Notes: generated from the sequence alone by a model not told the origin. Shown: positions 18,074 through 26,557, numbered from the stretch's first letter. The stretch is DNA of 62,695 nt from a bacterium (GCA_027484025.1 JAIXTI010000031.1:1-62695), one strand, 5' to 3'. Numbers and translations: made by a program.

Positions 18074-18922
18074 ATGATGATGACGACAGCGATGCCAGTG
18101 GTGGCGCAGCCGGGCGGTGCGCGGCGCATCAACCGGTATGTGTTGCCGGCGGCGGATGCGCCGGTGCTCCCGACGGTGGTGGCGGTGCGCGATCTGAACC
18201 TGCACTACGGTGCCTTTCAGGCGTTGACCAATGTGTCGGTGGAGATTCCCGATCGCACCATCACGGCACTCATTGGTCCTTCCGGATGCGGCAAGAGCAC
18301 CTTGTTGCGGTGCATCAACCGGTTGAATGACCTGGTGCCCGGCGTGCGGGTGCGTGGGCAGGTGCAGGTGGCGGGGCAGGATGTGTTGGGTTCGCAGTTG
18401 CCGGTGCAGGAGCTGCGGCGGCTGGTGGGGATGGTGTTTCAGCGTCCCAATCCGTTTCCGCTGAGTGTGGCGGACAATCTCACGTACGGCCCGCGGTTGC
18501 ATGGTGCGCTGTCGCGTAGCGATGCCACGGTGCTGGTGGAAGAGATGCTACAGGCCGTGGGCCTATGGGAGGTATTGCAGGACCGCTTGCAGACGTCGGC
18601 GTTACGACTGTCGCCTGAGCAGCAGCAGCGGTTGTGCATTGCGCGGGCGCTGGCCACACGGCCGGCGGTGTTGCTCATGGACGAACCCTGTTCGGCGCTC
18701 GATCCGGTGGCCACGGAGCACATCGAGGCGCTCATGCTGCGGTTGGCGAGCGAGCGGGCGATCATCGTGGTGACGCACAACATGCAGCAGGCGCAGCGGG
18801 TGTCCACGCATTCCGGCTTCATGCTCATGGGCGAACTGGTGGAGTATGGGCTCACACCGCAGCTGTTCGAGGCGGCGCGGGATACGCGCACGGCCGATTA
18901 TGTGGCGGGGCGGTTTGGGTGA
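18074..18922 (+). CDS. pstB: Phosphate ABC transporter ATPase PstB2, with degenerate signature
   Basis: This 282-residue ABC ATPase keeps Walker A (GPSGCGKS, 68-75), Q-loop (VFQRPNPFP, Q113), Walker B (LLMDEPCSALD) and H-loop (VTHNM, H225), but its signature is LSPEQ (169-173) in place of LSGGQ. Three tandem ATG codons (18074, 18077, 18080) could each serve as start. It follows pstB1 by 1 nt. No phoU gene follows; the operon ends at a palindromic region before the converging imuB. Confidence 0.9.
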   Translation: MMMTTAMPVVAQPGGARRINRYVLPAADAPVLPTVVAVRDLNLHYGAFQALTNVSVEIPDRTITALIGPSGCGKSTLLRCINRLNDLVPGVRVRGQVQVAGQDVLGSQLPVQELRRLVGMVFQRPNPFPLSVADNLTYGPRLHGALSRSDATVLVEEMLQAVGLWEVLQDRLQTSALRLSPEQQQRLCIARALATRPAVLLMDEPCSALDPVATEHIEALMLRLASERAIIVVTHNMQQAQRVSTHSGFMLMGELVEYGLTPQLFEAARDTRTADYVAGRFG

Positions 18923-18970
18923 GGAGAGCGCAATCGTTCGGTGTTTCTGCGTGCCTGCTGTCTGAAGTTT

Positions 18971-19044
18971 CTGCCGTCCGCCGTCTCGGCGCGTACGTGC
19001 GGCATCGCGCCGAGAATGGCAGACGGCAGCCACACAGACGGCAG
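18971..19044. repeat. Palindromic intergenic element (REP-like or bidirectional terminator)
   Basis: Outer arms CTGCCGTC (18971-18978) and GACGGCAG (19022-19029) and inner arms CTCGGCGCG (18985-18993) and CGCGCCGAG (19006-19014) make an interrupted stem with a 12-nt loop. AGACGGCAG recurs at 19036-19044. There is no T tract on either strand. It sits between converging pstB2 and imuB, so a terminator role is possible; the repeated unit also resembles REP-type elements. Confidence 0.5.
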
Positions 19045-19061
19045 GCGCGCAGCAATCGCTC

Positions 19062-21137
19062 TCAGTCGTACCATCCTTGCAGGTACCAGCCGTCTTCTGT
19101 TTGATACAGCAATAACTCGCCGTCGTGATCGGCGGTGCAGCGCCAGTAGTCGCGCGCGTAGGCATCACCGCGCCACCAGTCGCCGCTGAGCCGTTCGGGG
19201 CCGTGCGCCGTGGCGACATCGAGACGACGGCCGCGCCACCAGACGGCGCCCGGTGCGCCGTGCGGGGCTTCGACGTCTACTGGCTCAGGGGCAGCGAGCA
19301 ATCGCAAGACGGCCTGCGGTGATGCGCTGGTGGCGAGCACGGCCGGCATTGGCGCCGCCGGGATGGGCGCTGCCGCCAGTGTGATGGCGTCGGCGTTGGC
19401 CCACGTACCGGTGTCTTCGGGACGATGCGTATCGTGCGCTTCCGGATGCACGACCACATCGCCGCGGTTGTCGGGGTCGAGCGTGGCGCGCAACCGCGCG
19501 AGCACCGCTTCGGCATTCATGGCGGCATCACGCCACGACGGCACCAGCAAGTCGCCCTGATCGGCGGCGAGTGGCGCCGTGGCAGGGATACTCACCGTCA
19601 CGCCAATGATGGGCGCCGGAATATTCCACCGCTCCAGCAGCGCACGACACTGATCGAAGAGCGGCTCGAGACGCGCGAGCGGCCGGGCGGGGCGCACTTC
19701 ACGCGTGATGGTGCGTTGCGGTATGCCAAGCAGTGAGGCGGCGGCTTTGTTCACGCGCAGGAGTTCCGGCGGCGTATCGTGATGCGCCGGTGTTGTCGCG
19801 GCGGGCGAGAGCACGTGCGTGGCGTCGTCACTCGTTTCCGGCACGTGCACATGCCCGCGCATCTCACTGCCGATCTCCTCGATGGGATACTGCCGTCCCG
19901 CATCGAGCACGAGCGTGATGGCGGCGGCGGCGGCGGCGCGTCCGTCGCGCACACACTCGTGCAGCAATCGTTGCAGCTGTGCGCGCAACACGAACAGCAC
20001 CGGCTCCGCACTTTCCACCGCGCTGGGCAGCTCCACGCTCGCACTGCGCACCGCTTCCACGCGCACGAGCCCTGGACGACGCGGGTCGTCGCCGCGCGCG
20101 AGGCGCCACGCCACGAGCCCGGTGTTACCCCAGCGTTGCTCCACATCACCGGCGTCGAGCGTGGCGAGCGCGCCGACGGTACGCAGCCCGAGCATCTGCA
20201 GCGCGTCGCGCAGCTCGTCGTCCATGGGGACGAGGCCGAGTGGCGCGGGCGCGAGATAGCGGGCGCACCCACCGGGCGGAATGATGGTCGCATGGCGCGG
20301 CAACGCGTTGGTGTGTGTGCGCGCGCCGTGATCGGGGAGCGGTGCCCATGTGGCGGCGCGCGCGGCCACACAACTGTCGGCCACGGCGACGCGCGCGCCG
20401 GGGTGCCACTGCTGGGCAATGGCGAGCAGCGCATGCACGAGCTGCGCTTCGCCTCCCAGTGCCTCGAAGCCCGTGGCCCCCACCCACCACATGCCCGGCG
20501 TGCCGGCGGCGGGCGTGACCTGCGGGCTCGCGCCGAGCAACGCTGTCGTGGCGGCGAGCATCGCGTCGCTCAGCGCATGGTCGTCCCACGGCCGCACATC
20601 GAGCTCGGCGCATCGGGCGCGCGCCTCGGGGATGGTCATGCCGGCGCGGACGCCAGCGCGTCCGGCGGCGAGCGAGACGGCGCGCAGTCGCGTATCGACC
20701 GCGAGCGCGCGCGGCATGTCATCCCAGTGTCGTGCGGGCGAGCTCGCGCCGTCCGCGCCGTCCGAAGCCGGATTCGGCGGCGCGGCGGCGCCCCTTGTAC
20801 GTCGTCCAGTCGCGGGTGCGGCGGTCGAGGTCGCGCCCGTGCTGGTCGTTGTCGAGCCGGCCGTTTCCGAGCCGGTCCCCGGGGAGGTCGAGTCCAGCAG
20901 CAAGTCGAGCTGGATGCCCCGGAACGTCAGTTCCGTACAGGTCGTGCGTGTTGACGCCGAGCCCGCCCCAGGTGACGGGGTGCTCCTGTCGGTGGAGCTC
21001 CTGGCCGCTGCTGGTGTCGGTATTGGGGTCGGTGCTGTTCCCGCGGGCGGTCCAGGGACGACGCGCGCTTCGCGCCACCCCGCGCCGATCGGGAATCTCG
21101 GAATCCGTACACACGCGACGCGCCACGACGACGACAC
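19062..21137 (-). CDS. imuB: ImuB, non-catalytic Y-family polymerase-like protein
   Basis: This 691-residue adaptor subunit of the DnaE2-ImuA-ImuB mutasome is proposed to start at GTG 21137 because the Y-family N-terminal strand RVACVRIPRFPIGAG follows at once and AGGTGG precedes it. The next ATG (20717) would delete that strand. The Y-family catalytic Asp is absent, as in other ImuB. A low-complexity Thr/Ala/Pro insert separates the N-terminal strand from the conserved PRALAVDTRLRAVSLAAGRAGVRAGM region. The C-terminus DGELLLYQTEDGWYLQGWYD is typical of ImuB. The first 419 nt overlap imuA in another frame. Confidence 0.8.
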   Translation of the reverse strand: MSSSWRVACVRIPRFPIGAGWREARVVPGPPAGTAPTPIPTPAAARSSTDRSTPSPGAGSASTRTTCTELTFRGIQLDLLLDSTSPGTGSETAGSTTTSTGATSTAAPATGRRTRGAAAPPNPASDGADGASSPARHWDDMPRALAVDTRLRAVSLAAGRAGVRAGMTIPEARARCAELDVRPWDDHALSDAMLAATTALLGASPQVTPAAGTPGMWWVGATGFEALGGEAQLVHALLAIAQQWHPGARVAVADSCVAARAATWAPLPDHGARTHTNALPRHATIIPPGGCARYLAPAPLGLVPMDDELRDALQMLGLRTVGALATLDAGDVEQRWGNTGLVAWRLARGDDPRRPGLVRVEAVRSASVELPSAVESAEPVLFVLRAQLQRLLHECVRDGRAAAAAAITLVLDAGRQYPIEEIGSEMRGHVHVPETSDDATHVLSPAATTPAHHDTPPELLRVNKAAASLLGIPQRTITREVRPARPLARLEPLFDQCRALLERWNIPAPIIGVTVSIPATAPLAADQGDLLVPSWRDAAMNAEAVLARLRATLDPDNRGDVVVHPEAHDTHRPEDTGTWANADAITLAAAPIPAAPMPAVLATSASPQAVLRLLAAPEPVDVEAPHGAPGAVWWRGRRLDVATAHGPERLSGDWWRGDAYARDYWRCTADHDGELLLYQTEDGWYLQGWYD

Positions 21138-21927
21138 GATCCACCTCGATGGTTTTGCTGCTGGTTGGGCTGCTGGGTTGGCTGCCGAGTACGCCGCCCT
21201 TTTCGACGGTGACGTGCATGCGCGGGGGCGGGGCGGCGGCGGGCGTCTCCGGCGTTGCCGGGGTGGCCACCATGGCCAGCGATCGTCGTCGCACGGTGGT
21301 GCCCCAGCGAGGCGGCTCCTGCATGGACGGGGGCGTGTGCAGCGCCACCCGTACGCGTACGGTGCCGGCGAGGCGACTGGAGCGCGCCTCGCCGGGGGGC
21401 ACGTGCTCGAGCACGACACAGGCCGCGTCTTTCTCCCGCGCGAGTTGGGCCAGACGCACCCCGTGGACCCGCGACAGCGGGGGCGCCCCGTCAATGACCA
21501 CCAGGCCAAAGACGCCGCTGCGTAGCAGGAGGTCGGCCGTCCACGCTGCCCGTTTCTTATCCGGCAGCCTGATGACGACAAAGCGCTCGCCCACGTCGGC
21601 CCACGGCGCCGGCGCGAGCGTCCGCGTGGCATCGATCCAGGCGACCCACGCGCCTGTTTGCAGCACCCCCGTCACGACCCGACGGAGCAGCGCCGTTTTG
21701 CCGACCGCCAGCGGACCGGCAATTTCGGTGATGCGACCGCGCGGCAGGCCGCCCCCCAGCGCGGCATCGAGGGCCGGCAGCCCGGTGCTCCACGGCGACC
21801 CTGCCGTGCGCCCGCCCACCACCACGGCCTGCAGCTGCGCCTGAAGCGCCTCCAAAGCGGCAACAGATTCTGGCGCCGGGAATGGGGGCGGCTCGATGGC
21901 CGTAGCAAGGGAGGACAGGAAAGGCAT
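20719..21927 (-). CDS. imuA: ImuA, RecA-like mutasome protein
   Basis: A 402-residue RecA-fold protein starts at ATG 21927. The core (about 45-265) has STGLPALDAALGGGLPRGRI, a modified P-loop AGPLAVGKTALL and a Walker-B-like FGLVVIDGAPP. ImuA helps target ImuB/DnaE2 to lesions. The last ~140 codons run on in the same frame beneath imuB; normal ImuA would end near VDRVVVVARRV, so the tail may be an extension or the result of an old frameshift. In-frame codons continue upstream of the chosen start, so a longer protein cannot be excluded. Confidence 0.8.
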   Translation of the reverse strand: MPFLSSLATAIEPPPFPAPESVAALEALQAQLQAVVVGGRTAGSPWSTGLPALDAALGGGLPRGRITEIAGPLAVGKTALLRRVVTGVLQTGAWVAWIDATRTLAPAPWADVGERFVVIRLPDKKRAAWTADLLLRSGVFGLVVIDGAPPLSRVHGVRLAQLAREKDAACVVLEHVPPGEARSSRLAGTVRVRVALHTPPSMQEPPRWGTTVRRRSLAMVATPATPETPAAAPPPRMHVTVEKGGVLGSQPSSPTSSKTIEVDRVVVVARRVCTDSEIPDRRGVARSARRPWTARGNSTDPNTDTSSGQELHRQEHPVTWGGLGVNTHDLYGTDVPGHPARLAAGLDLPGDRLGNGRLDNDQHGRDLDRRTRDWTTYKGRRRAAESGFGRRGRRELARTTLG

Positions 21928-22173
21928 GAGAGATACCGAAGAAAAGCCGAAATTCAGGCGCCGGAAAATCCGCCGGATGAGGCCGGCGGCGGGTGCATCA
22001 AAAAAGGGTGAGCGGTCTGACAATTGGCGACGGATTCTCGATATCTTCCTTGAGTTCTTCCGTTCTTCCATAGGGTTCCGCAGGGAGCGCGTCGTCCCAG
22101 GCCGGGAATACTCCCGAGGGGATCTGCGCCCCACCATGACCCTACCAAAGAAAAACCGAAGCATCAAGGGCCA

Positions 22174-22202
22174 TTGTGACCGCATCGGTTGCCCGGTAGT
22201 GT
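22174..22202 (+). promoter_or_regulatory. phhB promoter
   Basis: TTGTGA (22174-22179), a 17-bp spacer and TAGTGT (22197-22202), then 7 nt to the ATG at 22210. This is a good sigma-70-type promoter giving a nearly leaderless transcript. Confidence 0.6.
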
Positions 22203-22209
22203 CCAGATC

Positions 22210-22503
22210 ATGAGCACTGCACCCGCCCTGTCCGACATCGAAATCCAGCGTACTCTCGGGACCCTTCCCGGCTGGTCCCGCAAAGGGGAGACGATCACGA
22301 AGAGCTATCACTTCGCGACGTTCCCGGCGGGCATTGCCTTCATTGCGCGCGTCGCCGACGTTGCCGAAGCGCAGCAGCATCATCCCGACGTCGATATCCG
22401 CTACACCAAGATCACCTTCGCGCTCAGCACGCACGACAGCGGTGGCATCACCGCCAAGGATTTTGCGCTCGCGACGGCGATAGAAACACTCGCGGCCGAG
22501 TAA
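22210..22503 (+). CDS. phhB: Pterin-4a-carbinolamine dehydratase
   Basis: This 97-residue protein dehydrates 4a-hydroxytetrahydrobiopterin, recycling the cofactor of aromatic amino-acid hydroxylases. The active-site signature QHHPDVDIRYTKITFAL followed by STHDSGG is complete. ATG 22210 is chosen over an upstream TTG because the family N-terminus starts here and a promoter abuts it. No hydroxylase gene is nearby. Confidence 0.92.
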   Translation: MSTAPALSDIEIQRTLGTLPGWSRKGETITKSYHFATFPAGIAFIARVADVAEAQQHHPDVDIRYTKITFALSTHDSGGITAKDFALATAIETLAAE

Positions 22504-22569
22504 CACCGGTTCGGTATCACTCGGCCGCCATGTGGTGCCGCGGAGTTCACCCGCGGCGCCGTTCGTGTC

Positions 22570-23430
22570 TCACCGGCCTTTGCGCAGCGTCACCGAACCG
22601 TTCACCGTGCTCGCGCGCACCCGCGTGCGCCCGTCGCCCACGGTCCCGCGCAGACGACGCGGTGAGAGCGTCCCCGACACCGTAATCGGGAAGTCGGTGC
22701 TGACGCGACCGTTCACGGTGCTCAGCTCCAACTCGGCGCCGAAGTTGGCGGGAAACTCGAGCGTGATCGCGCCGTTCACCGTCTCGTATTCGAGATCGTC
22801 CGCGCGCCCCAGTGAGCCCATGGACACGTTGATGCTCCCGTTGACGGTCTTGGCGTAAATCGGTCCACCGGCACTGCGTGCGGTGATGCTGCCGTTCACG
22901 GTCGTCGCGTGCACTTCGGTGCTCACGTCGCGCACTTCGATGCCCCCGTTCACCGTGGCCAGATCGACACGGGTGCCTTCGGGCACGCGCACCACGAAGC
23001 GCACCGACACATCGTTGCGATCGTTCCAGCGGCTGCGACGCTCCGACTTGATGCCGCTCTCGGAGCAGGTGGAGCCTTCGGTGTAGAGCGCGCAGACGAC
23101 GATGTTGTCGCCGGAACTCTTCTGCTCGATGCGTACATCCTCGGGGTCGCCGCGACGCCAACGCTTCTCACCGGTGATCTCCACGCGACCGTTGGTGCTG
23201 CGCTCGACTTCGATCCCGCCGTTGATGTTCTTGATGAACAGCGTACCACGCGACGGCACGGCCCCCGACCACGTGAAGGCGTTCTCGCGGCGCGAGTCCT
23301 GCGCGGCGAGCGTCGTGGTGAGCGTTCCCGTGAGCAGCAGAGAACTCACCGTGATGGCGGTGCGGCGCGAGAGGGTGCGCCGGAACATGAAGGCCGTGAA
23401 CATGGGAAGTCCCGGAAGTGGTGATGTCAT
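22570..23430 (-). CDS. Secreted DUF4097 repeat protein
   Basis: A 286-residue exported protein has a signal peptide ending near LAAQ and a DUF4097-type right-handed beta-solenoid built from repeats of about 15-20 residues carrying TVNGxI (ATVNGGIEV, TTVNGSITA, KTVNGSINV, ETVNGAITL, STVNGRVST, STVNGSVTL). Such proteins are thought to be envelope or adhesin-like scaffolds; function is unproven. It is last in the operon sigma - anti-sigma - DUF4097 - DUF4097. Its ATG overlaps the preceding stop as ATGA. Confidence 0.88.
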   Translation of the reverse strand: MTSPLPGLPMFTAFMFRRTLSRRTAITVSSLLLTGTLTTTLAAQDSRRENAFTWSGAVPSRGTLFIKNINGGIEVERSTNGRVEITGEKRWRRGDPEDVRIEQKSSGDNIVVCALYTEGSTCSESGIKSERRSRWNDRNDVSVRFVVRVPEGTRVDLATVNGGIEVRDVSTEVHATTVNGSITARSAGGPIYAKTVNGSINVSMGSLGRADDLEYETVNGAITLEFPANFGAELELSTVNGRVSTDFPITVSGTLSPRRLRGTVGDGRTRVRASTVNGSVTLRKGR

Positions 23431-24368
23431 GGACGTGTGCCTCGCAGGAGACGAACGTCGCCGTTGAAGGTGGTGATGTCGAGCAACAACCCCGGCGAAC
23501 TGCCGGTCCCGAAGGCAAAGCGCTGTGCGTTGCGGCCGCGGCGTGCTGCATCGTTGCCGGGGAGCAGTGTGATGGCGCCACCAGGCACGAAATCGCCGTT
23601 GAAGGTGGAGAGCATGACCTGACCGTGCGCGCCGTCGGGAAGACGGAGGGAGACGTCGCCGCTATGCGTATTCACCTGGACCCGCGCATCGTCGGTAAAG
23701 AGTCCATCGAACTGTACGTTGCCGCTGATACTGCTGGCCACGAAGCGCCCGATCTGCGCTCCGCTCACACTCATGTCGCCGCTGGTGGTGCTGAGTTCGA
23801 CATCGCCTTCCGCTTCGCGCACCCGCACATCACCGCTCACGGTTTTTGCCCGCAACAACGTCCGCGTTGCCGTCGTACGCACATCACCGGAAATCGTTTC
23901 GATGATCGTGCGCCCGGAGACATTGGCGAGTTGCAGATCACCACTCGTGCTGCGCATCTCCACCGAGCCCGAGATGTCGCGCACCTCGGCGTCGGCCGAG
24001 AGGGTGGAGACCACCAGGCGCACGCCGCGCGGGACGTCCAGCTCGATCGTATCCTCACGGTCCACGTCGCGATCGCGCATCGCGCTGCGCGATGCTTCAC
24101 GGGATTGCAGTGTGAGGGTGACACCGGTGCTGCGCAGTTCGTAATTGGCCCCTGAGGCACGCACCGAGCCGGTGCTGCCGTCAATGCCGCGCACGATCAG
24201 CCGTCCGGTGCGCATGGTGATATCCACCACGGCACCCGCGCTCACGCGGACGGACGTATCGCGTGACTGCGCGAACATCGGCGCCGGACACAGTACGGTG
24301 GTGAGCAGAGCGACCCCGACGAACAGCGCGAGCGGCTCGTGGCGGTGCTTCGTGTGATGCTGGTTCAT
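23427..24368 (-). CDS. Secreted DUF4097 repeat protein (paralogue)
   Basis: A 313-residue protein with a signal peptide ending near APMFAQ and beta-solenoid turns of the form S-SGDV/ISG (RSTSGDLQL, ETISGDVRT, KTVSGDVRV, STTSGDMSV, SSISGNVQF, NTHSGDVSL). It is a paralogue of the next gene but uses an SGD/V rather than TVNG repeat. It overlaps both the anti-sigma gene and the second DUF4097 gene by 4 nt, so all are translationally coupled. It is presumably the output or stress target of the sigma factor. Confidence 0.88.
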   Translation of the reverse strand: MNQHHTKHRHEPLALFVGVALLTTVLCPAPMFAQSRDTSVRVSAGAVVDITMRTGRLIVRGIDGSTGSVRASGANYELRSTGVTLTLQSREASRSAMRDRDVDREDTIELDVPRGVRLVVSTLSADAEVRDISGSVEMRSTSGDLQLANVSGRTIIETISGDVRTTATRTLLRAKTVSGDVRVREAEGDVELSTTSGDMSVSGAQIGRFVASSISGNVQFDGLFTDDARVQVNTHSGDVSLRLPDGAHGQVMLSTFNGDFVPGGAITLLPGNDAARRGRNAQRFAFGTGSSPGLLLDITTFNGDVRLLRGTRP

Positions 24369-25186
24369 AACAGCGCCACCCGCCGCAGCAGCTCGAGCTT
24401 GGCCTGCAGCGCGCGATCGAGTTGCGACGATCCCACACTGTTGCGCGGATCACTGGCCAACGCGGCTTTGCTGTCGGCAATGGCGCGATCGATGATGTCG
24501 AGATTGCGCCGCAGTTCGCGCACGGTGGCCGTGTCCAGTTCGGCGAACCGTTCGTCGACGATGCGACGCAGCGCACCGATTTCGCGTTCGTAGGTGGCGT
24601 TCGCGTCCGGCGCATCGGCGTTGTCGCTGCGCCGCGATACGGCACGCGACGTGGCGGTGCCCATCGTGCTCCCGGTTGCCGAGGAGCCCACCGCCAGCTC
24701 TTCGGTCGCCGCGGGGAGCTCGTCGCTCGTGGCAGCGCTCTCCGGGCGCGTCGTCGTGGACGATGCCGTGAGCCCCGTCGTGCGCGCGCGCGATTGTGCC
24801 AGCTGCCACGTCACCGCCGACGTGGCCGACACGAGCAACGTGGCCGCTACGGCGAACCGGCGCAGCGAGATGGTCCGGGCCTTCGCGGGGGTCGATGTCG
24901 ACGCCTGTGCAGCGGCGGTAAGGATGGGCACCACCGGGGTCGTCAGGCGCGATTCGATCTCCGGCCACAGGTCCCGCGCCGGCGTCACCGTAGGCAACGC
25001 CGCAGCGTCGGCCACCAGCTGTTCGAGCTCGCGGCGCAGGGTGTCGCACGTCTGGCAGCCGGCGCGGTGGCGCAGCATGAACGCCTGGTCGGCGGCGCCG
25101 AGCTCCTGTTCCATCCATGGGCCCAGCTGCGCCTCGTAGCGGGCGCAGTCGGATGGCGTGTCGGGCCGATCTGATGTGGTCGTCAT
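24365..25186 (-). CDS. Zinc-finger anti-sigma factor
   Basis: This 273-residue protein has a zf-HC2-type N-terminus (C14 region, then HRAGCQTC with the His-x3-Cys-x2-Cys pattern), a single transmembrane helix around residues 108-126 and a periplasmic tail with a heptad-like region. The architecture is that of anti-sigma factors that bind ECF sigma at the membrane. It starts 8 nt after the sigma stop and overlaps the first DUF4097 gene. Confidence 0.88.
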   Translation of the reverse strand: MTTTSDRPDTPSDCARYEAQLGPWMEQELGAADQAFMLRHRAGCQTCDTLRRELEQLVADAAALPTVTPARDLWPEIESRLTTPVVPILTAAAQASTSTPAKARTISLRRFAVAATLLVSATSAVTWQLAQSRARTTGLTASSTTTRPESAATSDELPAATEELAVGSSATGSTMGTATSRAVSRRSDNADAPDANATYEREIGALRRIVDERFAELDTATVRELRRNLDIIDRAIADSKAALASDPRNSVGSSQLDRALQAKLELLRRVALL

Positions 25187-25194
25187 GGCGGTTC

Positions 25195-25737
25195 CTATCG
25201 GGTCAGCGCCGCACGTAACAGCATGCGGGCGCGGTGGAGCTGGGCTTTGCTGCCACCCGGCGTAATGCCGAGCTGCTCGCCGATCTCTTCGTGCGTGAAG
25301 CCTTGGACGTCGTGCAGCAGAAAGACGGTGCGGGCGCCCTGCGGCAGCCTGGTAATGGCGCCTTCAAGGTCCATCCGGTCACCAACCGGCTCCGGGCGTC
25401 CCGGTGCCAGATCGATGACGTCGTCGGTGCCGCCGCTGCGGTCCTGCTCGATGCCGGCGTTTTTGCGCCGGGTGAGCACCACGTTCACTGCCACCCGATG
25501 CAGCCACGTCCCGAAGGCGGCGTCTCCCCGGAAACTGGGCAGCTTCTGCCAGACACGCACGAACACGTCCTGGGTGACCTCTTCTGCCAGGGAACGATCC
25601 CCGAGCATCCGGAGGCAGAGGCTGAACACCTTGGGCACATGGGTCCGATAGACCCGCTCGAACGCTCGGCGGTCGCCGCCAGCGGCGGCGGCCACATCAT
25701 CCGCCCCGGGCGAGAACGCCGGGACGACGGGCAGCAT
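25195..25737 (-). CDS. ECF-type RNA polymerase sigma factor
   Basis: A 180-residue sigma-70 family protein has region 2 (AFERVYRTHVPKVFSLCLRM, then DVFVRVWQKLPSFRGDAAF) and region 4 (RLPQGARTVFLLHDVQGFTH, then GEQLGITPGG). It directs RNA polymerase to an envelope-stress-type regulon. ATG 25737 is used; a GTG eight codons upstream (25761) is an equal alternative, and neither has a strong Shine-Dalgarno site. I could not recognise the usual autoregulated GGAAC/CGTC promoter upstream. Confidence 0.9.
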   Translation of the reverse strand: MLPVVPAFSPGADDVAAAAGGDRRAFERVYRTHVPKVFSLCLRMLGDRSLAEEVTQDVFVRVWQKLPSFRGDAAFGTWLHRVAVNVVLTRRKNAGIEQDRSGGTDDVIDLAPGRPEPVGDRMDLEGAITRLPQGARTVFLLHDVQGFTHEEIGEQLGITPGGSKAQLHRARMLLRAALTR

Positions 25738-25859
25738 CGGTTCGAGAGTGGAATCGGTCACGCGCAGGGCGAGCAGAGTGGGCTCCGGTAACTTGGCACC
25801 CGATTGGACGGCGCGGAGAGGCGGAGGGTTTGAATTGGGTTTCGCGGCCTGGGGCCGGG

Positions 25860-26507
25860 CTACCCGAGGGCGCCGACGACGGCCGGCAGTTCGTCGAAGC
25901 GGTGCATCCAGAAGTCGGGGGAGGCCACGGCGAGCTCGTCGCGGGTGAACGGCCCCCAGAGGGCGGCCGCCGTTTTCACCCCGGCTGCCCGGCCGGCATG
26001 CATATCGTGCGGCGAGTCGCCCACGAAGAGCGCACGATCGGGCGAGGCGCCGAGCCGCTCGAGTGCGAGGAATACGGGGTCGGGGAGCGGCTTGTGGCGG
26101 GTGGTTTCCTCGAAGGTCACCACGGCATCGAACGCTGTGGCAAGACCGACATGATCCAGTGAACGCCCGGTCATCCCCTTGCCCTTGCTGGTCACTAGCG
26201 CCGTCTTGAACCCCTCGGCGCGCGCCCACTGCATCGTTTCGATGACGCCCGGGAACGGGGTGGTGAGCCGTTCCAGATGGAGATCCTGGTAATCGCGGTA
26301 GCGCCCCACCAGCTGCTCGACCTCGTCGGGGCCGCTGCACCATTCCGCCAACTGCGTGCGTAACGGCGTTCCGATGCCGGCCACCCACTGTGGAACGGTG
26401 GGGGCGCGTTCGCGTCCGTCGAAGGCGAACTGCATGCATTCGAGCAGCAGGCCGATGGAGTCGATGAGCGTCCCATCGAGGTCGAAAAGCAGGGCGGGGC
26501 GGGGCAT
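25860..26507 (-). CDS. HAD-family phosphatase (phosphoglycolate phosphatase-like)
   Basis: This 215-residue protein has HAD motif I FDLDGTLIDS at the N-terminus, motif II VTSKGK, motif III Lys in RHKPLPDP, and motif IV FVGDSPHDM. It resembles Gph/PpaX phosphoglycolate or pyrophosphate phosphatases. The start is the ATG directly before the first strand; a TACACT hexamer lies 5 nt upstream, so it is probably leaderless. Confidence 0.9.
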   Translation of the reverse strand: MPRPALLFDLDGTLIDSIGLLLECMQFAFDGRERAPTVPQWVAGIGTPLRTQLAEWCSGPDEVEQLVGRYRDYQDLHLERLTTPFPGVIETMQWARAEGFKTALVTSKGKGMTGRSLDHVGLATAFDAVVTFEETTRHKPLPDPVFLALERLGASPDRALFVGDSPHDMHAGRAAGVKTAAALWGPFTRDELAVASPDFWMHRFDELPAVVGALG

Positions 26508-26512
26508 GCCCA

Positions 26513-26518
26513 AGTGTA
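26513..26518 (-). promoter_or_regulatory. -10 hexamer of the HAD phosphatase gene
   Basis: TACACT on the minus strand, 5 nt before the ATG; no Shine-Dalgarno site. The -35 is not clear. Confidence 0.45.
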
Positions 26519-26557
26519 ACCGCCCGGTACGTCGTAAGAGCAGCGTGACTGGGCGGG

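Noticed and set aside
20350-21525. Plus-strand frames opposite imuA/imuB
   Set aside because: Both minus-strand frames have recognisable families; the plus-strand frames have only low-complexity Arg/Ala/Pro composition.
21925-22188. LexA/SOS box upstream of imuA or dnaE2
   Set aside because: A short palindrome (CGGGA-ATAC-TCCCG) lies upstream of imuA but does not match LexA sites I know, and it is not repeated before dnaE2.
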